9,266 bases of DNA from an uncultured Prevotella sp. (GTDB lineage Bacteria; Bacteroidota; Bacteroidia; Bacteroidales; Bacteroidaceae), in NCBI GenBank assembly GCA_938023885.1, contig CALJCU010000345.1, forward strand, positions 1 to 9,266, read 5' to 3'. The position numbers and the translations under genes are program-made. Shown here one piece after another: positions 1-7,337 of this stretch. Each line of letters opens with the position of its first letter. Position 1 is the first letter of the stretch. Below the pieces are notes generated by a model. That model made no database searches and was not told the origin of the DNA. It saw only the letters and a program-made list of their open reading frames with translations.

Positions 1-149
1 CCTTTATGGAATTGAAATACAGTCTCGCTTTATTCCTGTGGAAGACGTATCTGAGTTTTAATCGCACCTTTATGGAATTGAAATAGCGGACTGAATGGCG
101 CTGTCAGACTTGTTGAACTGTTTTAATCGCACCTTTATGGAATTGAAAT
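1..149 (+). CRISPR. End of a CRISPR array (3 repeats, 2 spacers; left side cut by the window)
   Basis: The array has a 30-nt direct repeat that begins GTTTTAATCGCACC and ends ATGGAATTGAAAT. A partial copy (its last 18 nt) lies at 1-18 and full copies at 55-84 and 120-149; all are identical where they overlap. The spacers are 19-54 (36 nt) and 85-119 (35 nt) and are unrelated to each other. Repeat length and the ATTGAAAT end, which would form the crRNA 5' handle, resemble type I-B or type III repeats. This places the leader to the left, outside the window, and makes 149 the leader-distal end. No further repeat, even degenerate, appears at the expected spot near 185. No cas gene is in the window, so the subtype is a guess. 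The array ends directly inside an open coding frame, which is abnormal. The repeat-spacer structure itself is certain. Confidence 0.93.
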
Positions 150-2446
150 CACTGAACAGTAACGGCGGTGTGTTCTCTATCATTCAGGCCGACTATGGTG
201 CCAGTGTCTGTCCCGGCGGGAAAGGCACGGTTGGTACACTGACGACAGACAGTCTGAACCTCGGCTTCGGCAGTATCGTCGACTTCGATATCAATGCTGA
301 TGGCAAAGCCGACCAGCTCATCGTCAACAAGGCGATGAAGATTGAGACGAAGGACTGGACACAAGGCCCGGAATATCTTGTTCCGCGCTTCAACATCAAC
401 TTCATCAATGGTGTCGTTGCAGGAACTTATCAGCTCGGTACCGTCGCAGCTGTCGACGGTGAACTGGGTAAAATTACTATCACAGGGCTTCAGGGCCACA
501 AGACCTCATTAGTCTGCACCGATGGCAGGCTCGTGCTGACCGTTGCGGACATGCGTGCTGCAACGAATGTGGAGTGGTCGGGTGCCAACAGTACGACGTG
601 GGATCTCGCTGACCAGGAGAACTTCACGAACACCAGTGAGAAAAAGTCGGATGTCTTCGTCACCGGCGATTCCGTGACATTCAACGACAGCGCCACTTCC
701 GGCACGGTCGTCATCAAGGGCGGGGTGAGCCCGGCTGCCGTTACCTTCGACAACAGCAACGTTGAATATAACGTCTTTGGTGATGCCATTACGGGTACGA
801 CGACCCTGACGAAGAGAGGTGCGGGCAAGACCACATTGACCAACACCAGCAGTTTCGCGGGTAAGACAACCATTGAGAACGGTACCCTCGTTGTCAACAA
901 TCTCGGTCAGAAAGGCGGTGTCAACAATGGCGCTCTCGGTGTCTATACCAATGAGGTCAACCTCAATGGCGGTACGCTGGAGGCTACGGAGAGCATGACG
1001 ACTGATCACCCCATTACTCTGGGTAAGAACGGCGGTTCCTTACTGGTAGACGAGGGCAAAGAACTGAGAATGAATAGCTCTATCACGGGTAGTGGTTATA
1101 CGCTGACGAAAGATGGTACGGGCTCTCTGACACTACCTCCGACAGTCAACTTCAGTAAACTGATTGTTAATGGTGGTACAGTGAACAGTCAGGAAAGCAA
1201 TAATGTGCAAGGCTATCCGAAGACAGTGGTTCTTAATAATGGCGCAGCGCTTAATGATGCAGATAATTTCCTTACATACACTTCTAACGGAGTGAATGTG
1301 GAAGTTCCTGAGGGTGCTACAGCTTCCTGGTATCTGGATGGCCGTTGTAACTATACGGGCGGCCTCACGGGTGCAGGTACACTGAACATCTATTCACGGA
1401 GCACAAGAGCTTATATCAATGGTTACTGGGGTGATTTTGCCGGAACTCTGAAGATAGCCGGACAGAAGACGGGCTCTTATACGCCGGTGCTTTACGTAAC
1501 GGGCAGTCTGAAGAATGCAATCGTCTCTGCATCCATCCATCTGGACAACAACGGAAAGAGTGTAGAGGTCGGTAGTATCGCAGGCTCTGCACAGCTTGAC
1601 GGTGCCGGTACCTGGGCGCTGGGCGGCAACAATAAGGATTTCACGTTCAATGGTACGATCAACAACGGTAAACTCGCCAAGACGGGCAATGGCATCATGA
1701 CCATGAGCAACGTTCAGAGCAAGATTGGTGGTACGGTGAGTGTCACGGGTGGCACATTGAATCTCAACAGTGCTCTTGTGACGCTGAAAGATGCCAACCG
1801 CCTCTTCGGAGCTTACGGAGTCAGCGTTGCTAATGGTGGTACGCTTGCCGGGCGTGGTGTACTGGAGAAGATAGAGGTCGATAACGGTGGTATCCTTGCA
1901 CCGGGTAGCGTTACGAGCACAACACGTTACAGTGCCCTTCGTACGGTGAGCGGCATCTATCTCTATGATGGTGCCAGGGCTGAGTTCCTGATTAACGATG
2001 GCAAGAACACGGATGCCAGCCACACCTCTCTCATTACCAACGGCATGCTGTCACTGGCTCCGGGTTCTATGATCACGGTGAACCTCAAGTCGACCTACAC
2101 GCCGGCAGTGGGCGACAGCTGCACCCTCTGGACGGCAGCCGACTTCTCGGGCAGTGCTGATAACGTCACGCTGAACCTCCCGACACTGCCTGCAGGACTG
2201 AATTGGGATACTTCTGAACTCTTTCAGACGACGGGTATATTGAAGGTCGTGATCGGCACAGGCATCAAGAACTTGACGCTTGATGAGGCCTCCACGGGCC
2301 AGGTCTATGATATGGCAGGCCGCTGCTATGGCATCATCAAGACATCGAAGGCGTCAGCCGTACAAGACCTGCGTAAGCAGGGTCTGTCTCAGGGTGTGTA
2401 TGTCATCCGCGCCGGTGGCGACAGCATGAAAGTGGTTGTAAAATGA
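95..2446 (+). CDS. 5'-truncated secreted protein with autotransporter-associated beta-strand repeats and a C-terminal sorting domain
   Basis: The open frame gives 783 residues, but the first 18 or so are translated CRISPR spacer and repeat; protein-like sequence starts near base 150. No signal peptide is present and no start is believable (95 lies in a spacer, 137 in a repeat), so the true 5' end is missing. The body is low-complexity, Gly/Asn/Thr-rich beta-solenoid sequence. It contains units of the autotransporter-associated beta-strand repeat type, such as LTKRGAGKTTLTNTSSFAG followed by an ENGTLVVN motif, LTKDGTGSLTL, and LAKTGNGIMTM followed by VTGGTLNLN. Each block ends in the family's closing pattern, such as GGILAPGS followed by a hydrophobic strand. 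The last 60 or so residues contain VYDMAGR (737-743), GVYVIRAGG and a final MKVVVK. This resembles the type IX/Por sorting tails of Bacteroidota, and there is no autotransporter beta-barrel. Inferred role: a cell-surface or secreted adhesin-like stalk, or the non-catalytic part of a larger enzyme whose N-terminal domain is lost here. Its stop overlaps the start of the next gene (ATGA), suggesting translational coupling. Confidence 0.8.
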   Translation: MALSDLLNCFNRTFMELKSLNSNGGVFSIIQADYGASVCPGGKGTVGTLTTDSLNLGFGSIVDFDINADGKADQLIVNKAMKIETKDWTQGPEYLVPRFNINFINGVVAGTYQLGTVAAVDGELGKITITGLQGHKTSLVCTDGRLVLTVADMRAATNVEWSGANSTTWDLADQENFTNTSEKKSDVFVTGDSVTFNDSATSGTVVIKGGVSPAAVTFDNSNVEYNVFGDAITGTTTLTKRGAGKTTLTNTSSFAGKTTIENGTLVVNNLGQKGGVNNGALGVYTNEVNLNGGTLEATESMTTDHPITLGKNGGSLLVDEGKELRMNSSITGSGYTLTKDGTGSLTLPPTVNFSKLIVNGGTVNSQESNNVQGYPKTVVLNNGAALNDADNFLTYTSNGVNVEVPEGATASWYLDGRCNYTGGLTGAGTLNIYSRSTRAYINGYWGDFAGTLKIAGQKTGSYTPVLYVTGSLKNAIVSASIHLDNNGKSVEVGSIAGSAQLDGAGTWALGGNNKDFTFNGTINNGKLAKTGNGIMTMSNVQSKIGGTVSVTGGTLNLNSALVTLKDANRLFGAYGVSVANGGTLAGRGVLEKIEVDNGGILAPGSVTSTTRYSALRTVSGIYLYDGARAEFLINDGKNTDASHTSLITNGMLSLAPGSMITVNLKSTYTPAVGDSCTLWTAADFSGSADNVTLNLPTLPAGLNWDTSELFQTTGILKVVIGTGIKNLTLDEASTGQVYDMAGRCYGIIKTSKASAVQDLRKQGLSQGVYVIRAGGDSMKVVVK

Positions 2447-2933
2447 TGAAAGACAGATTATTTTCGTATTGTTTCCTGTGTGCCATATTTCTGTTTGTGG
2501 CCACAGGACTCTCTTCGTGTACAAGCGACAGTCAGACAGAGGATGGGTACAACAATATCAAACAGTCGTTCGAAAACATGAAAGGGTCGTATGAAGGTAG
2601 GGCGGTCATGAGCGATAACAGTAACCGTCTGACTATCAGAATATCCAGGGAGAGACAGAAAGTTTCAGTTACACGGCGACGGTCGACAGTGTCGGTGTGC
2701 CCAGCGTGTCGGCATTGAACTGGAAGACGAAGAGTATCGATGTGACGTTCAACTATAAGAAGGACGGCACGGCTCATGCGATGACACTTACGCTTGCCAC
2801 AACGGGTTATTATGAGGAGATCCGCAGACTGCTCTCCTTGCGGATAGATGTTGAGGATCTCATCGTTGACAATCAGGATATGACCCGTTTCCTCCCCATC
2901 ACCTTTACGGTCGATGCGGCGGGGAAGAAGTGA
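2443..2933 (+). pseudogene. Small lipoprotein of unknown function, broken by a -1 frameshift
   Basis: The start ATG overlaps the previous stop as ATGA, so the gene probably shares that transcript. The N-terminus has a short charged region, a hydrophobic stretch and the lipobox LSSC followed by TSDSQT. This is a clear signal peptidase II lipoprotein signal, implying an outer- or inner-membrane-anchored periplasmic protein. The reading continues through an ENMKGSYEGRAVMSDNSN segment, then turns into an implausible Arg-rich tail and stops at 2718. The -1 frame is open from just after a stop at 2622-2624. It reads YQNIQGETESFSYTATVDS, then a strand-rich stretch that includes SVSALNWKTKSIDVTFNY, ending at 2933. 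Joining the frames near 2625-2650 gives a coherent protein of about 163 residues, so one base appears to be missing. The GSYEG motif after the lipobox recalls small Bacteroidales lipoprotein families such as DUF4840, but I cannot assign it with confidence. The gene ends 3 nt from the convergent regulator. Confidence 0.72.
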
Positions 2934-2936
2934 GGC

Positions 2937-4928
2937 CTACCGTTTCTTGTATTTGCTTGGCACCATTCCGAAGTGCGCCTTGAAACACTTGTTGAAGTAG
3001 GTCGGGTCGGCAAAGCCGACCCGGTAGCTGGCCTCTGACACATTGTATTTTCCTTCGTCCAGAAGTTCCGCTGCGGCTTCCATGCGTCGGGCGAGGAGGT
3101 ATTTGTTAGGTGACATGCCGAAGACATCCTTGACCTTGCCATAGAACTTCGTGCGGCCCATGGACATCATCTCTGCCAAGCGGTCGACGGACAACGTCGG
3201 ATCACCGAGGTGCTGCGAGACGACAGCCTCGACCTGCTGGCGGAACCGCTTATCGGTACGGCTGGTCAACACCACGGGATTTGATGAAATTATGTTCTTT
3301 TCGGTGTTGTCTTCTTGCGGAATTTCCGCTGCGGGCAGTTCCGCTTTTCTTTTCTCATGCCAGGTGATAAGCTGTATCATCCGGGCGATGAGCAGATGAT
3401 AGTTGCAGGGCTTCACCATATAGTCGTCGGCTCCGACCTTGTATCCTTTTATCTGATGATCTTCATCGTCTAAGGCTGTAAGCATGATGACCGGAGTGTC
3501 TGCCAAGTCTTTCTCGCTCCGCAGTTTTTTAACAATCTCATAGCCGTTGGTGTCGGGGAGCATGATGTCACAGAGAATGAGACTTGGCGGGTTGGCGGTG
3601 ATACCCTCAATGGCGTCTTTTCCGTTGCCGTAGACGTTTGTCTGGAAGAAGGCGCCAATTTCTGTGGACAGTTGCTCCTGCATGTCGGCATCGTCCTCAA
3701 TGATGGCGACGCGCTGACTGTTGATAGCCTCGGGTGCCATCTCACGGATAATCTCTTCGTAATGCTTGTCATCGTGAGAACCTAAGGTATGGTTCCTGCT
3801 GTCATATTCCTCTGGCTGGTAATCCCACTCTTTCGGGATAGAGAGCGTGAAACGGGCACCGTGTGGCAAGACGTTGGAGTAGGAGAGCATGCCATGATGG
3901 AGCAGCGCCATCTGGTAAGAGGTGTAGAGCCCGATACCCATACCGCCTTTGGACACATTGCCTTCCATGAAAGGATGGAACAGGTGTTTGAGCTGTTCGT
4001 CGTCGATACCAGGGCCGTTGTCCTCTACGATGAAGTCGAGTACCTTGTCATGATTCTTGATGTAAAAGACGACCGTGCTGTTCTCCGGCGCATATTTGAC
4101 AGCATTGGAGAGCAGGTTATAGAGGACAGACTCCACGAGACGGTGATCGAAGAATAACTCAGCATGCTTTTCGTAAGGGGTGAAGTTCATGTTGATATGC
4201 TTTTGTTCGGCGATGACGCGGAAGTCGAGGAAGACATCCTGTGCAAAGGCGATGATGTCGTCTTTCTCTACCTGTAACCGTAGTTTCCCAGTCTCTATCT
4301 TTCGATATTCGAGGAACTGGTTGACGAGCCGGAGCAACCGGCGTATGCCTCGCTGAGCCGTCTGGATATCTTTTCGTGACGGGTTCCCGGGTCGGGACAC
4401 GTGTTCTATAGCCGTCTGCAGGATTGCCAAAGGGGTACGGAACTCATGGGTGATATGCGTGAAGAACTCGGTGCGGAAGTCGGCAATCTGTGTCTCCAGT
4501 CTCACCTGTTGGTGCATACGGAGACGCTCTTTGGCATTGCGGTAGATGAGGAGAGCGATGACAGCGAATATTATCAGATAACAGAACCATGCCCAGATAG
4601 TGTTGTACCACGGCTCCGAGATATGCACGATAAGCGTGCGTTCCTTGCCGGGTCCTGTCTGGTCGACGAGACGCAAGTGGAATGTATAGGTGCCGGGCGA
4701 GAGGTTGGAATATTCTACCCGGTTCTCTACCGTGACGGGGCGCCAGTTGTGGTCAACACCTTCGAGGTAATACTGATAAGCCTGTGAGGTGATGTTATGA
4801 TAGTCGCAGCTGGAGTAGAAGAATGTGACCGAGTTCTGGTTGTGGTCCAGGGTTATCTTCTGTGTCTGAGGAATGGCCCTGTCGGTGATGACGGAGTCGA
4901 GTCCTTCGTAGACGGAGATTCCGAGATG
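2937..4928 (-). CDS. Hybrid two-component system regulator, C-terminal part (transmembrane segment, kinase, receiver, AraC DNA-binding domain)
   Basis: This is the downstream part of a split HTCS gene. The frame is open from the frameshift at about 4929 but has no ATG; the first usable start is a TTG at 4676. Residue numbers below count from that TTG. It opens with the rest of the Y_Y_Y domain (YQYYLEGVDHNW and LSPGTYTF lie upstream of 4676), then a membrane segment at about 29-45. The HisKA domain follows with the phospho-acceptor His77 in THEFRTPLA. The ATPase domain has N191 in the N box and DNGPGI (219-224) and GMGIGL (245-250) as G boxes. The receiver has the acidic pair D328/D329, phospho-acceptor Asp370 in LILCDIMLPD and Lys422. 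An AraC-type double helix-turn-helix runs from about 495 to 577 and ends in FGMVPSKYKKR. Every catalytic residue expected for a working phosphorelay is present. Inferred role: activates polysaccharide utilisation genes, most likely the divergent rhamnogalacturonan lyase. Without the upstream half it lacks its signal peptide and sensor. Confidence 0.92.
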   Translation of the reverse strand, partial: HLGISVYEGLDSVITDRAIPQTQKITLDHNQNSVTFFYSSCDYHNITSQAYQYYLEGVDHNWRPVTVENRVEYSNLSPGTYTFHLRLVDQTGPGKERTLIVHISEPWYNTIWAWFCYLIIFAVIALLIYRNAKERLRMHQQVRLETQIADFRTEFFTHITHEFRTPLAILQTAIEHVSRPGNPSRKDIQTAQRGIRRLLRLVNQFLEYRKIETGKLRLQVEKDDIIAFAQDVFLDFRVIAEQKHINMNFTPYEKHAELFFDHRLVESVLYNLLSNAVKYAPENSTVVFYIKNHDKVLDFIVEDNGPGIDDEQLKHLFHPFMEGNVSKGGMGIGLYTSYQMALLHHGMLSYSNVLPHGARFTLSIPKEWDYQPEEYDSRNHTLGSHDDKHYEEIIREMAPEAINSQRVAIIEDDADMQEQLSTEIGAFFQTNVYGNGKDAIEGITANPPSLILCDIMLPDTNGYEIVKKLRSEKDLADTPVIMLTALDDEDHQIKGYKVGADDYMVKPCNYHLLIARMIQLITWHEKRKAELPAAEIPQEDNTEKNIISSNPVVLTSRTDKRFRQQVEAVVSQHLGDPTLSVDRLAEMMSMGRTKFYGKVKDVFGMSPNKYLLARRMEAAAELLDEGKYNVSEASYRVGFADPTYFNKCFKAHFGMVPSKYKKR

Positions 4929-7195
4929 AAAGGCACAATGTTGCCGGGCGTCTTCACAATCTTATCATTAGCAGGGTTGAGGAGCACCATCCCGTTTGCC
5001 GTACCGAAGGCGAGTTGTCCGTTAGCCAGCCGGACAGCACAGTCTTTGGTGAACGTGTTGCTGAGCACGTTGTCGGTGAGGATGTAGCGGCGTACATACC
5101 GACCGTCGGATGTTACACGAGAGATACCGGCATCGGTACCAACCCACAGGTTGCCTTTGGTATCAGCAATGATAGAGCGGATATTGTTGTTGCTCAGACC
5201 GTCTCTTGTCGTCAGCATCTTATAGCTCATTCCCTTGATGCCGTGCGAGAAATCGCAGCGCACGAGTCCACCGCCCACGGTGCCGACCCATACGATGTCG
5301 TGGGCTGTGGGATAGACACACAAGACCTCGTCGGCAGGGAAGTTCCTGGCAGCCGAGTGGTAAAGCATGAAGTCGCCGGGTCGGATCTCCTGTCTTCTGA
5401 GGTCGGCGGCATAGAGACCGTTATAGGTAGAGACAAATATCCTGTTGGGTGTGATGGCGATATCGTTGATGCGGCTCTCGTTGTATTGACTTGTGATGGC
5501 CTGGATGGCTTGCACTGTACCACCCTTGACCGTTTTGGCCAGGAGCAGTCCGTAGCCCCAGGTGCCGAGCCAGATACGTCCGTAGCGGTCTTTAGCGATG
5601 GCAGTGTAGTCGTTGGCTTCCACTTTCTTACCGTCGGTTGTCACTTTCATCTCATGCCCGTCAATGCTGACTCCTCCGCCACGGATAGCCTGCCACACCC
5701 TTCCCTGATTGTCTACGACAGAGCCGGAGATAGCGTGTTCCGTCGTCCCGTCCAGAGAGAACAGGCCGGAGAAAATATTATAGGTATATAGTTTCTTGGC
5801 TTTGGTCTCTACTTCCAGGTTGCCGTTGCCAAGAGAGTTGAGATGAGAAATGCTGTTTGTCCAGTCACCTTGAACAGAACTGCCTATGAACTGATAGTCG
5901 GCGATGTTCTCGCCGGGAACGAGGCACGCCACGCCGCCATTCTCCGTAGCTATCCAGATGCAACCGCTGCGGTCCGTGGTGACATAAAGTATGTAATTGG
6001 TCAGGATAATGGGATCGCGGTCGCTGGCTGTAAACTGTGTCACTTTTCCTGTGTTGCGGTTATAGACGAACAGACCGCCACCGTAGGAGCCGATATAGTA
6101 GAGTCCGTCCTTGCCGCGTGTGACGGAGAAGATACTGTTGTGTTCCCGTGACTGATAAGTGTTATTAAATAATTTCAGTACTTGTACTTTCCCATGCTTA
6201 GGGAAGATCCAGAGGTCACCTGTCCGGTTGCCGACGAACTGCAGGTCGCCAATGGTGGAGTAGAGGGAACCATTGGGTATCTGATAATCGGCAGGTTTAG
6301 AGAACTGTCCGGTTTTGGCATCTAAGGCAAAAGAGGTATTGCCCGTGAATATCACCCATTTGCCTTGCCAGTTGATGACACCTCGGATGGCATTGACATG
6401 ACCCAGGGGAGAGGGCAAGTGTGATTTCTTCAGTAGGCGGCCTTTAGAGTTGAAGATATAGGCTGTCTGTCCCAGTTTCTTATAAGCCATGATCTTATCC
6501 CCGTAGGTGAAACACCCCATCAAGTCATAATTGCGTAGATAGGCGCGGGTATGTCCTTGAGGGTCTATTCGTACAAGTCCCTTAGTCGTCGCAGTCCAGA
6601 TGATGCCGTTGCAGTCTTCGGCAACGGCGTTTACATGGTTGTCGGGAAGGCGGCGGTTTGTAACTGTGTAGTCAGTGGTAGTGTAATTGCCGTTGATCTT
6701 TGTGACCTGCCTAAGGCCATAGGTGTTGCTGACAAGCCAGATGCCGTGGGAGGCCGGCACGAGTTTGCGGTAAGGTCGGTCCTGATCGCCGCGACCGGTA
6801 TAGTCGATGAAACGGCCGCGCTGTAGGTCGTAACAGAACTGGTTATAGGTTGCTGTAGACAGCCAGAGCTGGTCACGGGAGGGCGTAAGGTACAGACGGC
6901 CGATATGACGCGGGATGCCAAGCGTGGAAGGACCACCGAACTGGTTGAAACTGACGAATCGGTAACCGTCGTAACACGCCAGACCGCCTGTGCCTGCCAT
7001 CCAGAGCAGTCCGTTATTGTCTTGCCGGATATCGTGGATGGTGTTGCCCGGAAGCCCGTCAGACACGGTGAGACGTCGCACATCGTAGTGGCCGACAAAG
7101 TCGTCAGCATAGGATGGCAGAGAAAATATCAGAATAAGAGAGAATAATATACTAACATGCAGAGTACGCATGTTGCTTTTGGTTTCGTGTTCCAT
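4853..7195 (-). CDS. Hybrid two-component system regulator, N-terminal periplasmic sensor part (frameshifted end)
   Basis: The protein starts at ATG 7195 (MEHETKSN) or, giving a more typical signal peptide, at ATG 7171 (MRTLHVSILFSLILIFSLPS, cleavage near SYA-DD). The longer frame upstream of 7195 crosses the promoter region and is not credible. The mature part is a chain of reg_prop propeller blades. Examples are GLPGNTIHDIRQDNNGLLWM, INDIAITPNRIFVSTYNG, VLCVYPTAHDIVWVGTVGGG and IRSIIADTKGNLWVGTDAGI. These are the paired seven-bladed propellers typical of Bacteroidota HTCS sensors, which bind glycan fragments in the periplasm. The blades end near residue 755 (GMVLLNP, then NIVPF). After residue 756 the next 24 residues are out of frame and stop at 4853. 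Restoring one base in the AAA run at 4929-4931 (plus strand) continues as PFHLGISVYEGLDSV into a normal Y_Y_Y domain. The whole gene would then be exactly 1420 codons including the stop. Confidence 0.92.
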   Translation of the reverse strand: MEHETKSNMRTLHVSILFSLILIFSLPSYADDFVGHYDVRRLTVSDGLPGNTIHDIRQDNNGLLWMAGTGGLACYDGYRFVSFNQFGGPSTLGIPRHIGRLYLTPSRDQLWLSTATYNQFCYDLQRGRFIDYTGRGDQDRPYRKLVPASHGIWLVSNTYGLRQVTKINGNYTTTDYTVTNRRLPDNHVNAVAEDCNGIIWTATTKGLVRIDPQGHTRAYLRNYDLMGCFTYGDKIMAYKKLGQTAYIFNSKGRLLKKSHLPSPLGHVNAIRGVINWQGKWVIFTGNTSFALDAKTGQFSKPADYQIPNGSLYSTIGDLQFVGNRTGDLWIFPKHGKVQVLKLFNNTYQSREHNSIFSVTRGKDGLYYIGSYGGGLFVYNRNTGKVTQFTASDRDPIILTNYILYVTTDRSGCIWIATENGGVACLVPGENIADYQFIGSSVQGDWTNSISHLNSLGNGNLEVETKAKKLYTYNIFSGLFSLDGTTEHAISGSVVDNQGRVWQAIRGGGVSIDGHEMKVTTDGKKVEANDYTAIAKDRYGRIWLGTWGYGLLLAKTVKGGTVQAIQAITSQYNESRINDIAITPNRIFVSTYNGLYAADLRRQEIRPGDFMLYHSAARNFPADEVLCVYPTAHDIVWVGTVGGGLVRCDFSHGIKGMSYKMLTTRDGLSNNNIRSIIADTKGNLWVGTDAGISRVTSDGRYVRRYILTDNVLSNTFTKDCAVRLANGQLAFGTANGMVLLNPANDKIVKTPGNIVPFISESPSTKDSTPSSPTGPFLRHRR
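4929..4931 (-). other. Frameshift site joining the two halves of the HTCS gene
   Basis: On the minus strand the sensor frame reads Pro (4933-4931), Phe (4930-4928), Ile, while the kinase frame resumes with His at 4928-4926, then Leu-Gly-Ile-Ser-Val-Tyr. Adding one T to the TTT run makes the junction Pro-Phe-His-Leu-Gly and restores the expected Y_Y_Y domain entry. The two frames overlap for about 75 nt, down to the stop at 4853. The sequence around the shift (GTG CCT TTC) does not match the X-XXY-YYZ slippery pattern. Confidence 0.85.
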
Positions 7196-7221
7196 ATACT
7201 CTTGGTTTTCGCAAGTCTTTG

Positions 7222-7229
7222 CAAAGTTA
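7222..7229 (-). promoter_or_regulatory. Candidate -7 promoter element for the HTCS gene
   Basis: On the minus strand the sequence is TAACTTTG, a perfect match to the Bacteroidota -7 consensus TAnnTTTG. It would start transcription close to 7215, about 20 nt before the ATG at 7195. A T-rich stretch lies about 20 nt upstream, but there is no clear TTTG -33 box. The element overlaps the 10-bp palindrome CTTTGCAAAG at 7217-7226, which could be an operator or chance. Confidence 0.45.
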
Positions 7230-7306
7230 AGGATTATTGAGCTATAAAAAGAATAATATTCCCTATTTATGAACAAAAAGTGGTGATGGGGCAAGTATGA
7301 AGTTGC

Positions 7307-7314
7307 TAATTTTG
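7307..7314 (+). promoter_or_regulatory. Candidate -7 promoter element for the rhamnogalacturonan lyase gene
   Basis: TAATTTTG matches TAnnTTTG exactly and would place the transcription start near 7320, about 18 nt before the ATG at 7338. A second identical octamer at 7321-7328 is too close to the start codon to leave a leader, so the first is preferred. I see no good TTTG -33 box, which would fit a promoter that depends on an activator such as the divergent HTCS. AT-rich DNA produces such octamers by chance, so confidence is limited. Confidence 0.4.
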
Positions 7315-7337
7315 CAATAATAATTTTGAGACTAAAG

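Noticed and set aside
19..119. Spacers targeting other parts of this window
   Set aside because: By eye only chance matches of about 9 nt (for example GGACTGAAT near 2195) are found for either spacer, far below a credible protospacer.
4926..4934. Programmed -1 ribosomal frameshifting as the explanation for the split HTCS
   Set aside because: The site does not match a slippery heptamer in phase, and programmed shifting within a sensor kinase of this family is not known to me. A missing base is simpler.
5015..5791. Plus-strand open frame of 258 codons opposite the HTCS sensor
   Set aside because: It is antisense to clear reg_prop blades, with no signal peptide or domain; long antisense frames are common in this codon usage.
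7321..7328. Second TAATTTTG octamer as the lyase promoter
   Set aside because: It would put the transcription start within a few bases of the ATG at 7338; the upstream copy at 7307 leaves a more plausible leader.
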